Below are positions 25,650-34,050 of a stretch of DNA of 64,000 bases, one piece after another. A program made the translations under genes and the position numbers. Each line of letters opens with the position of its first letter. Position 1 is the first letter of the stretch. Location of the stretch: the NCBI RefSeq assembly GCF_003287895.1, contig NZ_CP030280.1, positions 689,501 to 753,500 of the forward strand, in the 5' to 3' direction. The notes beneath the pieces were generated by a model. The model made no database searches. It was given only the letters and a program-made list of their open reading frames with translations, and was not told where the DNA came from. Source of the stretch: Blautia argi (lineage in GTDB: Bacteria > Bacillota > Clostridia > Lachnospirales > Lachnospiraceae).

Positions 25650-26528
25650 TTAATTTTGCAGTTTGGCGTAAAATTTTCTGAAATCAGAGGGTGACATGTT
25701 TTCACTGTTATAAAAAGTACGGTTAAAGGTGCTGCTGCTGTTAAAACCGGATTCCATTGCAATATCTGTAATGGAGGCATCGGTTGTAAGCAACAGCACC
25801 TTTGCTTTTTGAATGCGCTGCCGGGAGCGATATTCGGAAAAAGAGGTTCCCATATACTGCTGAAAAAGCCTGGAAAAGTGAAATTTGGAAAAACCGGCAT
25901 AAGCGGCTGCGTTCTCTAGGGTAATAGAGGAGGTCAGATTTTGATTCAAATATCTGCATACAGCAAGAAATTTTTCCTGGAGGCGGACATTTCGAATTTG
26001 GTATCCGTTCTTTTGAGCAGAAAAGGTCTGCATCTGTATTTCCGGAGCGCGCAGAAGCATAACGTATAGTTCCAGGGCTGAGGCGTAAAGGGAAGATGCC
26101 CATAAAATGTGCTGATGACGATATTCCTGCAGCATAAAAAGCAGAAGGGACAGACTTTTTCGGTATGTGGAAGCTGATGTCTTCCGTTTCAGATGAATAC
26201 AGGGAGGCATGGAAAAGAGCAGAGTTTGAAATTCCCTGTGTGCATACAGAAGTTCGATATCAAACTGTAAGATTAACCGGGTTCCACGGTTTTTGGCTGA
26301 AAGGCTGTGTACAGTCCCGGAGTGCAGGAATAAAATATCTCCTTTTTCAAGATGAAAGTGCTGTTGCTGAACAGATACATCATAAGAACCGGAAAAGGGC
26401 AGAAGAATTTCCATGCAGGTATGCCAGTGGTCTTCAATGGTATAGGCTCCTTTCTGAATAATAAATCTGAAGTTTTCTGCAGTTGGATAAGTGACAGGTG
26501 CCTTACCGTTCAGAAAAATATCTTTCAT
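25650..26528 (-). CDS. AraC-family transcription regulator next to the GH3 gene
   Basis: 292 residues: an N-terminal cupin (DHWHTCMEILLPFSGSYDV, then LEKGDILFLHSGTVH) and a C-terminal AraC double helix-turn-helix (about 190-290: ITLENAAAYAGFSKFHFSRL and ITDIAMESGFNSSSTFNRTF). Divergent from the GH3 gene, so it probably controls it in response to a xyloside or arabinoside. It converges with the aconitase-like gene, with 2 bp between the stops. Confidence 0.9.
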   Translation of the reverse strand: MKDIFLNGKAPVTYPTAENFRFIIQKGAYTIEDHWHTCMEILLPFSGSYDVSVQQQHFHLEKGDILFLHSGTVHSLSAKNRGTRLILQFDIELLYAHREFQTLLFSMPPCIHLKRKTSASTYRKSLSLLLFMLQEYRHQHILWASSLYASALELYVMLLRAPEIQMQTFSAQKNGYQIRNVRLQEKFLAVCRYLNQNLTSSITLENAAAYAGFSKFHFSRLFQQYMGTSFSEYRSRQRIQKAKVLLLTTDASITDIAMESGFNSSSTFNRTFYNSENMSPSDFRKFYAKLQN

Positions 26529-26691
26529 AATTCAACATTCCCCCGTAAATGATTTTTTGTACTTAACAGAATTATAAAACATAGAGAGAAAAAAAGCAAT
26601 ATTTGGGCAATAATCCGCACTTATGGTAATGAATAATTCAGAAAAAATAGTAGAATAGGGAGTAAGAAAATCAAAGCGGAGGACAAATTCT

Positions 26692-28815
26692 ATGAAAAGT
26701 TACAGAAAAGAGAGAGCAGCGGCAAGAGAAAAGGCAAAAAAACTGGTATCGCAGATGACGCTTATGGAAAAGGCAGCGCAGCTTCGCTACGATGCGGCTC
26801 CGGTGGAACGTCTGGGAGTTCCTGCCTATAATTATTGGAATGAGGCATTGCACGGTGTGGCAAGAGCAGGTACAGCAACAATGTTTCCACAGGCAATCGG
26901 TATGGCGGCAGCTTTTGATGAGGACGCTATGGAAAGAGTGGGGGATATCATTGCCACAGAAGGAAGGGCAAAATACAATGAGTATTCCAGACACAATGAC
27001 AGAGATATCTATAAAGGACTGACCTTTTGGTCACCGAATATCAATATTTTCCGTGACCCAAGGTGGGGCAGAGGCCATGAAACCTATGGAGAGGACCCGT
27101 ATCTGACTTCACGCCTGGGAGTACGGTTTGTGGAGGGGCTGCAGGGGGACGGGCCTGTAATGAAGGCGGCAGCCTGTGCCAAGCACTATGCAGTACACAG
27201 TGGACCGGAGGCAATTCGTCATGAATTTAATGCAGAGTGCAGTATGAAAGATATGTGGGAAACTTACCTTCCTGCCTTTGAGGCTTTGGTGACAGAGGCA
27301 GATGTAGAGGCGGTTATGGGGGCATATAACCGTACCAATGGAGAGCCATGCTGCGGACACAAATATCTCATGGAAGAGGTGCTACGGGGGAAATGGAAAT
27401 TTGACGGACATTTTACCTCAGACTGCTGGGCAATTAAGGATTTCCATGAAGCCCATAAGGTGACAAAAAATGCCAGAGAATCAGCGGCCCTTGCTTTAAA
27501 GAGCGGCTGCGATGTGAATTGTGGAAACACCTACCTGCATTTGCTGGCAGCTGTGGAGGAAGGACTGATTACAGAGGAAGAAATTACCACAGCAGCAGAG
27601 CGCCTTTTGACAACTCGGTATCTTCTGGGCTTATTTGAGGGAAGCGAATACGATGAAATACCTTATGAAGTGGTAGAGTGTAAAGAGCATGTGGAAGCAG
27701 CTCTTGATATGGCAAGAAAAGGCAGTGTGCTTTTGAAAAATGACGGGATTCTGCCTCTTGACAAGAGTAAGCTGAAAACCATTGGCGTGATTGGTCCTAA
27801 TGCGGACAGTCGGGTAGCGCTGATTGGGAATTATCATGGTACATCTTCCCGTTATATTACGGTTCTGGAAGGAATTCAGGACGAAGTGGAAGATGAGGTA
27901 AGAGTTTTATATTCAGAAGGCTGTCAGCTCTTTAAAGACAAAACAGAGAATCTGGCGTGGACACAGGACAGAATCTCTGAGGCAGTGATTACTGCAGAAC
28001 ACAGCGATGTGGTAATTCTCTGCGTAGGGCTTGATGAAACACTGGAGGGCGAGGAAGGGGATACAGGAAACAGTGATGCTTCCGGGGATAAAAAGGACCT
28101 TCATCTTCCAAAGGTACAGGAGGAGCTGATTCAAAAGGTAACTGCAGTAGGAAAGCCGACAGTTATCGTGCTTATGGCGGGCAGTGCCATTGATTTAAAT
28201 TATGCGCAGGAACACTGCAATGGTATTCTTCTTGCCTGGTATCCGGGAGCAAGAGGCGGAAAGGCTGTGGCAGATTTATTGTTTGGTAAGGTGTCACCTT
28301 CCGGAAAGCTGCCTGTAACCTTTTATAAAGATTTGGAAGGTATGCCGGAATTTACGGACTATTCCATGAAAAACCGTACTTATCGTTACATGGAAGGAGA
28401 AGCTTTATATCCCTTTGGATACGGACTGACTTATGGAAAGGTACAGGTGAAAGAGGCACGGGTTTTAAATGAGGTGACCAGGGAAAGTGATATAGAGGTG
28501 CAGGTAACAGCAGAAAACAGGGGAAACCTCCGCACAGAAGAGGTGGTACAGATTTATATTAAAGATCTGGAATCTCCGCTGGCGGTAAGAAATTATAGCC
28601 TGTGTGCTTTTGGTCGCGTAGATTTAGAAGCAGGGGAAAGCAAGACGCTGACTCTGAGAATTCCGAATCGTGCCATGGAAGTGGTAGACGAGCAGGGAAA
28701 CCGCCATATAGACAGTAAGCATTTTAAGCTGTTTGCAGGTATTTCACAGCCGGATAAGAGAAGCGAAGAACTTACCGGAGAAAAATCAGTGCCAGTAAAT
28801 GTAATATTGGAATAG
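26692..28815 (+). CDS. Glycoside hydrolase family 3, xylosidase-like
   Basis: Cytoplasmic exo-glycosidase, most like GH3 beta-xylosidase/arabinofuranosidase. 707 residues: an N-terminal barrel with YNYWNEALHGVAR, FRDPRWGRGHETYGEDP, KHYAVHSG and nucleophile Asp244 in FTSDCWAI; then the alpha/beta sandwich (LLKNDGILPL, VIGPNADSR) and a fibronectin-like C-terminal domain (GRVDLEAGESKTLTL). No signal peptide, so it acts on imported oligosaccharides. Its position beside araA and two AraC regulators fits arabinoxylan use. Exact substrate is inference. Confidence 0.9.
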   Translation: MKSYRKERAAAREKAKKLVSQMTLMEKAAQLRYDAAPVERLGVPAYNYWNEALHGVARAGTATMFPQAIGMAAAFDEDAMERVGDIIATEGRAKYNEYSRHNDRDIYKGLTFWSPNINIFRDPRWGRGHETYGEDPYLTSRLGVRFVEGLQGDGPVMKAAACAKHYAVHSGPEAIRHEFNAECSMKDMWETYLPAFEALVTEADVEAVMGAYNRTNGEPCCGHKYLMEEVLRGKWKFDGHFTSDCWAIKDFHEAHKVTKNARESAALALKSGCDVNCGNTYLHLLAAVEEGLITEEEITTAAERLLTTRYLLGLFEGSEYDEIPYEVVECKEHVEAALDMARKGSVLLKNDGILPLDKSKLKTIGVIGPNADSRVALIGNYHGTSSRYITVLEGIQDEVEDEVRVLYSEGCQLFKDKTENLAWTQDRISEAVITAEHSDVVILCVGLDETLEGEEGDTGNSDASGDKKDLHLPKVQEELIQKVTAVGKPTVIVLMAGSAIDLNYAQEHCNGILLAWYPGARGGKAVADLLFGKVSPSGKLPVTFYKDLEGMPEFTDYSMKNRTYRYMEGEALYPFGYGLTYGKVQVKEARVLNEVTRESDIEVQVTAENRGNLRTEEVVQIYIKDLESPLAVRNYSLCAFGRVDLEAGESKTLTLRIPNRAMEVVDEQGNRHIDSKHFKLFAGISQPDKRSEELTGEKSVPVNVILE

Positions 28816-28844
28816 AGGATAAATAAAAGAAAAAGGCGAAAGGA

Positions 28845-28884
28845 ACAGAGTGCGGAGCGAATGGGAGTTTTGCACTCTGTTTTT
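28845..28884 (+). terminator. Terminator after the GH3 gene
   Basis: ACAGAGTGC pairs with GCACTCTGT over an 18-nt loop, followed by TTTTA. Confidence 0.8.
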
Positions 28885-29068
28885 ACATTTTACTTTCTTT
28901 TATAAGGCGAAATTTTTTGGGAAAAATAAAGAATTGGGCGAAAGGTTGTCGAATATCATAGAAAAAAGAAGAAATTTGGAAAAAATCACGAAAAACCGGT
29001 GGAAAATTTTATGGGAAAACTCTGGAAATGCTTTTGACACAGGGGGCAGATGTTAAAATTTCCATATT
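28885..29068 (+). other. AT-rich intergenic stretch before the mgl promoter
   Basis: No gene, known RNA or repeat is seen. It is strongly purine-rich on the + strand. A lone TTGACA at 29034-29039 lacks a -10 at the right distance. Confidence 0.5.
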
Positions 29069-29096
29069 TCGACAAAAAATATAGGGATATTATACT
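29069..29096 (+). promoter_or_regulatory. Promoter of the mglBAC operon
   Basis: TCGACA at 29069-29074, 16-bp spacer, TATACT at 29091-29096. The mRNA leader to 29242 is about 140 nt and AT-rich. Confidence 0.6.
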
Positions 29097-29241
29097 ATAT
29101 AACCAATAAAATCTTAAAAATTTCAATGAAAAGAAAAAAAAATTCTATGTTTTATTTGGCGGATATTGTGTATAGTGTCAATATCAATAAAAGGCACGGA
29201 CGAAAAAAAGAAAAGGTGCCGATGGAAGGGAGAATTTTCAC

Positions 29242-30552
29242 ATGAAAAGAAAATTAGCAGTATTGACAATGGCAGCTGTTTTAGGACTTTCAGCAGTAGC
29301 TTGTGGTTCTGAACCGGCAGAGAACGATGGAGCAAAAACAGAGGATACAGCAAAAACAGAGGATACGGCAAAAGATGATGCAAAAGGATCTGATGTAGCA
29401 AACAAGGACAAACCTCTGGTATGGTTCAACCGTCAGCCGTCCAACAGCTCTACAGGAGAACTGGACAAGGCAGCTCTTTCCTTCAATGATGATACTTATT
29501 ATGTAGGATTTGATGCAAACCAGGGTGCTGAATTACAGGGAACTATGGTAAAAGATTACATCGAAGCAAACATTGATAAAATTGACCGCAACGGCGATGG
29601 AACAATCGGATATGTTCTGGCAATCGGCGATATCGGACATAACGATTCTATTGCCCGTACAAGAGGTGTTCGTAAAGCTCTTGGCACAGGCATAGAAAAA
29701 GATGGAGAAATCAACAGCGAACCAGTTGGAACAAACACAGACGGTTCTGCAAAAGCAGTAAAAGACGGTTCTATTGAAGCAGGCGGAAAGACATACAAAA
29801 TCCGTGAGTTGGCTTCTCAGGAAATGAAAAACTCTGCAGGAGCTACCTGGGACGCAGCTACGGCAGGTAACGCAATCGGAACATGGTCTTCTTCCTTTGG
29901 TAAAGAAATTGATGTAGTAGTTTCCAATAACGATGGTATGGGAATGTCTATGTTTAACGCATGGTCAAAAGAAAATAAAGTTCCAACTTTCGGATATGAT
30001 GCAAACAACGATGCAGTAGCAGCTATTGCAGAGGGATACGGCGGAACAATCAGCCAGCATGCTGACGTACAGGCTTACCTGACACTTCGTGTTCTTCGTA
30101 ACGCTTTAGATGGTGTAGATGTTGATACAGGTATCGGAACAGCCGATGAGGCAGGAAATGTTTTAAGTGATGACGTATATGTATACAAAGATGACGAACG
30201 TTCTTACTACGCATTAAACGTAGCAGTAACTGCTGAGAACTATCAGGAATTTACAGACTCCACAAAAGTATATGAGCCTGTATCTAACCAGTTAGACGAA
30301 AGCAAATCTCCGAAAAAGAAAGTATGGCTTGACATCTACAATGCTGCTGATAACTTCTTAAGCTCTACATATCAGCCATTACTTCAGAACTATGATGACC
30401 TTCTGAACTTAGATGTTGAATACATCGGTGGTGACGGACAGACAGAATCCAACATCACAAACCGTCTTGGAAATCCGGATCAGTATGATGCATTCGCAAT
30501 CAACATGGTTAAAACAGACAATGCAGCTTCTTATACAGCATTACTGCAGTAA
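29242..30552 (+). CDS. mglB: Galactose/methylgalactoside-binding lipoprotein MglB, circularly permuted
   Basis: Surface lipoprotein that binds sugar for MglAC. 436 residues: a signal with lipobox LSAVAC (Cys21), an acidic repeat linker (KTEDTA twice), then the fold. Residues about 56-345 match ordinary MglB from its strand 4 to its end: WFNRQPS (Asn63), a calcium loop D-R-N-G-D-G at 115-120, GHND..ART (His133, Asp135, Arg139), WDAATA (Trp203), NNDGMGM (Asn230), GYDAN (Asp253). Residues 358-436 then match what is normally the start of the mature protein: VWLDIYNAADNF (Asp370 in place of E. coli Asp14), DGQTESN and AFAINMV. So the order is permuted, yet most sugar-contact positions are kept. 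Highly expressed codon use. First gene of mglBAC. Confidence 0.88.
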   Translation: MKRKLAVLTMAAVLGLSAVACGSEPAENDGAKTEDTAKTEDTAKDDAKGSDVANKDKPLVWFNRQPSNSSTGELDKAALSFNDDTYYVGFDANQGAELQGTMVKDYIEANIDKIDRNGDGTIGYVLAIGDIGHNDSIARTRGVRKALGTGIEKDGEINSEPVGTNTDGSAKAVKDGSIEAGGKTYKIRELASQEMKNSAGATWDAATAGNAIGTWSSSFGKEIDVVVSNNDGMGMSMFNAWSKENKVPTFGYDANNDAVAAIAEGYGGTISQHADVQAYLTLRVLRNALDGVDVDTGIGTADEAGNVLSDDVYVYKDDERSYYALNVAVTAENYQEFTDSTKVYEPVSNQLDESKSPKKKVWLDIYNAADNFLSSTYQPLLQNYDDLLNLDVEYIGGDGQTESNITNRLGNPDQYDAFAINMVKTDNAASYTALLQ

Positions 30553-30587
30553 AATAAGTCAGTAATACCTGTGGCAAGATAACAGAC

Positions 30588-30645
30588 AGAGGGTGTCGCG
30601 TTGAGGCAGAGCTTTAAATATGCCCTTAATGCGACAGCCTCTTTT
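30588..30645 (+). terminator. Internal stem-loop/attenuator between mglB and mglA
   Basis: AGAGGgTGTCGC pairs with GCGACAgCCTCT (a 12-bp stem with one mismatch), then TTTG. Its short T run suggests partial termination or protection of the mglB mRNA end. Confidence 0.6.
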
Positions 30646-30649
30646 GAAT

Positions 30650-30674
30650 CTGACAGCCTGTTCTATGCTGTCAG
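30650..30674 (+). promoter_or_regulatory. Second hairpin before mglA
   Basis: A perfect 8-bp stem, CTGACAGC/GCTGTCAG, with a 9-nt loop, 31 bp before the mglA start. No T tract follows, so it is more likely an mRNA stability element than a terminator. Confidence 0.5.
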
Positions 30675-30705
30675 GTACCAATATAGAGATACAGGAGTAA
30701 AAAGA

Positions 30706-32214
30706 ATGGCAGATAAGAAAGATGAAGTTGTCTTATCCATACGCAATATGAGTAAATCCTTTGGCCGAAACAGAGTTCTGGATCACATCAATCTCGATGT
30801 GAAAAAGGGAACCGTTATGGGTCTTATGGGTGAAAATGGCGCCGGTAAGTCAACAATGATGAAATGTCTTTTTGGTACTTATCAGAAAGATGAAGGAAAG
30901 ATTACTCTGGACGGCAGAGAAGTCAGCTTTTCAGGACCAAAAGATGCTCTGGAAAACGGAATTGCCATGGTTCATCAGGAATTGAACCAGTGTCTGGAAA
31001 GAAACGTCATTGACAATCTTTTCCTGGGACGATATCCCGTAAATTCCGCAGGTATCGTTGATGAAGGACGAATGAAAAAAGAAGCTTCTGAGCTTTTCAG
31101 AAAGCTGGGCATGACAGTAAACCTGACGCAGCCTATGCGGAATATGTCTGTATCCCAGAGGCAGATGTGCGAAATTGCGAAAGCAATGTCTTATAATGCA
31201 AAGGTAATTGTTCTTGATGAACCGACCTCTTCTCTGACCGTACAGGAAGTAGACAAGTTGTTTGAAATGATGAGAATGTTAAAGGAGCAGGGAATTTCCC
31301 TGATTTATATTTCTCATAAAATGGACGAGATTTTTGAAATCTGTGATGAAATTTCTGTTCTTCGAGATGGTAATCTGGTTATGACAAAAAGCTCAAAGGA
31401 AACAGATATGAATGAGCTGATTGCAGCCATGGTTGGACGTTCTCTGGAAAATCGTTTCCCGCCGGTAGATAATGAACCCAAGGACGTTGTTTTATCTGTT
31501 CAGCACTTATCTACAAAATTCGAGCCTCATTTGCAGGATATTTCCTTTGATGTGCGGGAGGGCGAAATTTTCGGACTTTACGGACTGGTTGGTGCGGGAC
31601 GTACAGAGCTTTTGGAAACTATTTTCGGTATTCGTACCAGAGCAGCAGGCCGTGTTTATTTTAACAACAAGCTGATGAACTTCAACAGTGCAAAGGAAGC
31701 AATGGATCATGGATTTGCGTTGATTACAGAGGAAAGAAAAGCAAATGGCTTATTCCTGAAATGTGACCTGACCTTTAATACCACTATTGCAAACCTGCCT
31801 CAGTATAAGTCCGGTCTGGCTCTTTCTGATACCAAGATGGTAAAAGCAACAGCCAATGAAATTAAAATCATGCATACAAAATGTATGGGACCTGATGATA
31901 TGATTTCCAGTCTTTCCGGCGGTAATCAGCAGAAGGTTATTTTCGGAAAATGGCTGGAACGCAGTCCTCAGGTGTTCATGATGGACGAGCCTACCAGAGG
32001 AATTGACGTTGGTGCAAAATATGAAATTTATGAGCTGATTATTCAGATGGCAAAGCAGGGAAAGACAGTAATTGTTGTTTCTTCAGAGATGCCGGAAATC
32101 CTGGGTATTACAAATCGTATTGGTGTCATGTCGAACGGACATCTTTCCGGAATTGTAAATACAAAAGAAACAAATCAGGAAGAACTTTTAAGACTCAGCG
32201 CAAAATACCTATAA
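30706..32214 (+). CDS. mglA: Galactose/methylgalactoside import ATP-binding protein MglA
   Basis: ATPase with two fused nucleotide-binding domains that drives MglC. 502 residues. The first domain has Walker A GENGAGKST and Walker B VIVLDEPTSSL with a degenerate signature (SVSQRQM). The second has a degenerate Walker A (GLVGAGRTE) and a good signature (LSGGNQQKV) with FMMDEPTRGID, as is normal in this family. The frame is open 35 codons upstream, but the ATG at 30706 follows CAGGAG and gives the family N-terminus. It sits between mglB and mglC, 19 bp from the latter. Confidence 0.95.
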   Translation: MADKKDEVVLSIRNMSKSFGRNRVLDHINLDVKKGTVMGLMGENGAGKSTMMKCLFGTYQKDEGKITLDGREVSFSGPKDALENGIAMVHQELNQCLERNVIDNLFLGRYPVNSAGIVDEGRMKKEASELFRKLGMTVNLTQPMRNMSVSQRQMCEIAKAMSYNAKVIVLDEPTSSLTVQEVDKLFEMMRMLKEQGISLIYISHKMDEIFEICDEISVLRDGNLVMTKSSKETDMNELIAAMVGRSLENRFPPVDNEPKDVVLSVQHLSTKFEPHLQDISFDVREGEIFGLYGLVGAGRTELLETIFGIRTRAAGRVYFNNKLMNFNSAKEAMDHGFALITEERKANGLFLKCDLTFNTTIANLPQYKSGLALSDTKMVKATANEIKIMHTKCMGPDDMISSLSGGNQQKVIFGKWLERSPQVFMMDEPTRGIDVGAKYEIYELIIQMAKQGKTVIVVSSEMPEILGITNRIGVMSNGHLSGIVNTKETNQEELLRLSAKYL

Positions 32215-32232
32215 TGAGGGAGATAAACGGAT

Positions 32233-33888
32233 ATGGCAAACGAGAATAGTAATATCCTTACGGCAGAGCAGGAAATGAAGCTGCGTCAGCCGATTGAGGA
32301 TTATGTTGGTAAAATTCAGAAAAAAGTAGACAAGTTGAGAGTAGACGGTACAGATAAGGTTGTGGAAATCCAGAATCTTATGGACAGCATTAAGAGAGAT
32401 CGTACTCTTACAAAGGGCGAAAAAGAAAGCAGACTTGCAAAATGCAAGACAGAGCTGGAAGCAGCAAAGGCAGTAGAAGCAAAGAACAAAGATGAAGTTT
32501 CCAAGCTGATTACAGATGCAGAGAATTATTTGAAAGAACACTTTGATAAGGATTATTATCAGGCTGTAAAAGCAAGCTGCGCTGCAGAAAAAGCAGCCGC
32601 AAAAGCCCGTCATCAGCAGAAAGTAGCGGAGTTGGAAAAAGAACATAAAGCTACTATGGCAAAGCTTTCCGATCATCAGGAAATCAAAGATGAAAATTAT
32701 GTATACAAAAACAGAATCTTTGATGCTAAGATGACAATGGAAAAAGAGTTCCAGGAAGCAAAAGACAGAAGACATGCAGCATTTTCTTACAGATACCATT
32801 TGATTGATTTGCTGCGTATGTCCAAGTTTACTTTCATGGAAAACAGCGCACAGAAATGGGAAAACTACAAATATACTTTTAACCGCAGAAGTTTCCTTCT
32901 GCAGAATGGTTTGTATATTGCCATTTTGCTCATATTTATTGCATTGTGTATTATTACACCGATTGTAAAGGGAGCGCCGCTTCTGACTTATAACAATGTA
33001 TTGAACATTCTCCAGCAGGCATCACCGCGTATGTTCCTGGCTCTTGGCGTAGCTGCATTAATCCTGTTAGCAGGTACAGACCTTTCCATTGGTCGTATGG
33101 TTGGTATGGGTATGACAGCGGCAACCATTATTATGCACCAGGGTGTGAATACAGGTGGTGTATTTGGACACATCTTTGATTTCACAGGTATGCCGATTAT
33201 TGGAAGAGTGATTCTGGCTCTGGTAGTTTGTGTTGTACTTTGTACCTTCTTTACAACGATTGCCGGTTTCTTTACCGCAAAGTTTAAAATGCACCCATTT
33301 ATTTCTACCATGGCAAACATGCTGGTAATTTTTGGCCTTGTTACATATGCAACGAAAGGTGTATCCTTTGGTGCCATTGAAGCTACTATTCCAAACATGA
33401 TTATTCCTAAGGTAAACGGCTTCCCAACTATTATTCTCTGGGCAGTTGCAGCAATTGCCATTGTATGGTTTATCTGGAACAAAACAACCTTTGGTAAAAA
33501 CCTGTATGCAGTAGGCGGAAACCCAGAAGCAGCAGCAGTATCCGGTATCTCTGTATTCGCTGTAACTGTAGGCGCTTTTGTTATGGCAGGTGTTCTTTAC
33601 GGATTTGGTTCCTGGCTGGAATGTATCCGAATGGTAGGTTCCGGTTCCGCAGCTTATGGACAGGGCTGGGAAATGGATGCAATCGCAGCCTGTGTAGTAG
33701 GTGGTGTATCCTTTACAGGTGGTATTGGTAAAATCTCAGGCGTAGTAGTTGGTGTATTTATCTTTACAGCACTTACCTATTCTCTGACAATCCTTGGTAT
33801 TGATACAAACCTGCAGTTTGTATTCTCAGGTATCATTATCCTGGTAGCCGTTACTCTGGACTGTCTGAAATATGTTCAGAAGAAATAA
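32233..33888 (+). CDS. mglC: Galactose/methylgalactoside permease MglC with long N-terminal extension
   Basis: Membrane channel of the Mgl importer. 551 residues against about 336 in E. coli. Residues about 219-551 are a normal MglC: LGVAALILLAGTDLSIGRMVG, FGKNLYAVGGNPEAAAVSG and DAIAACVVGGVSFTGGIG. Residues 1-218 are an extra, highly charged Lys/Glu-rich domain with predicted long helices or coiled coil and no membrane span, so it must lie in the cytoplasm. Reading frame and codon use are continuous across the join, so it is a true extension and not a misread start. An AGGGAG-type site precedes the ATG. Confidence 0.92.
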   Translation: MANENSNILTAEQEMKLRQPIEDYVGKIQKKVDKLRVDGTDKVVEIQNLMDSIKRDRTLTKGEKESRLAKCKTELEAAKAVEAKNKDEVSKLITDAENYLKEHFDKDYYQAVKASCAAEKAAAKARHQQKVAELEKEHKATMAKLSDHQEIKDENYVYKNRIFDAKMTMEKEFQEAKDRRHAAFSYRYHLIDLLRMSKFTFMENSAQKWENYKYTFNRRSFLLQNGLYIAILLIFIALCIITPIVKGAPLLTYNNVLNILQQASPRMFLALGVAALILLAGTDLSIGRMVGMGMTAATIIMHQGVNTGGVFGHIFDFTGMPIIGRVILALVVCVVLCTFFTTIAGFFTAKFKMHPFISTMANMLVIFGLVTYATKGVSFGAIEATIPNMIIPKVNGFPTIILWAVAAIAIVWFIWNKTTFGKNLYAVGGNPEAAAVSGISVFAVTVGAFVMAGVLYGFGSWLECIRMVGSGSAAYGQGWEMDAIAACVVGGVSFTGGIGKISGVVVGVFIFTALTYSLTILGIDTNLQFVFSGIIILVAVTLDCLKYVQKK

Positions 33889-33919
33889 AAATAGAAAATA
33901 AAAGATTTTTTAAGACATG

Positions 33920-33948
33920 AAAAGGGCTGTCACATGACAGTCCTTTTT
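33920..33948 (+). terminator. Terminator after mglC
   Basis: AAAAGGgCTGTCA pairs with TGACAGtCCTTTT around a 2-nt core, with a T run. Confidence 0.85.
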
Positions 33949-34050
33949 GTGGTATAATGTTTGCATTACATGCAAACCAAGCCAATGCTACTGCCGCGGC
34001 AGATTATGCCGGCAGTCCACAGCTTGAAAAGAAAGAGATGGATAAAAGAA

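Noticed and set aside
29242..30552. MglB as a fusion of a truncated protein with the start of a second copy
   Set aside because: No further second-copy sequence follows in any frame, both parts complement each other to one full domain, and contact residues are kept on both, which fits permutation better.
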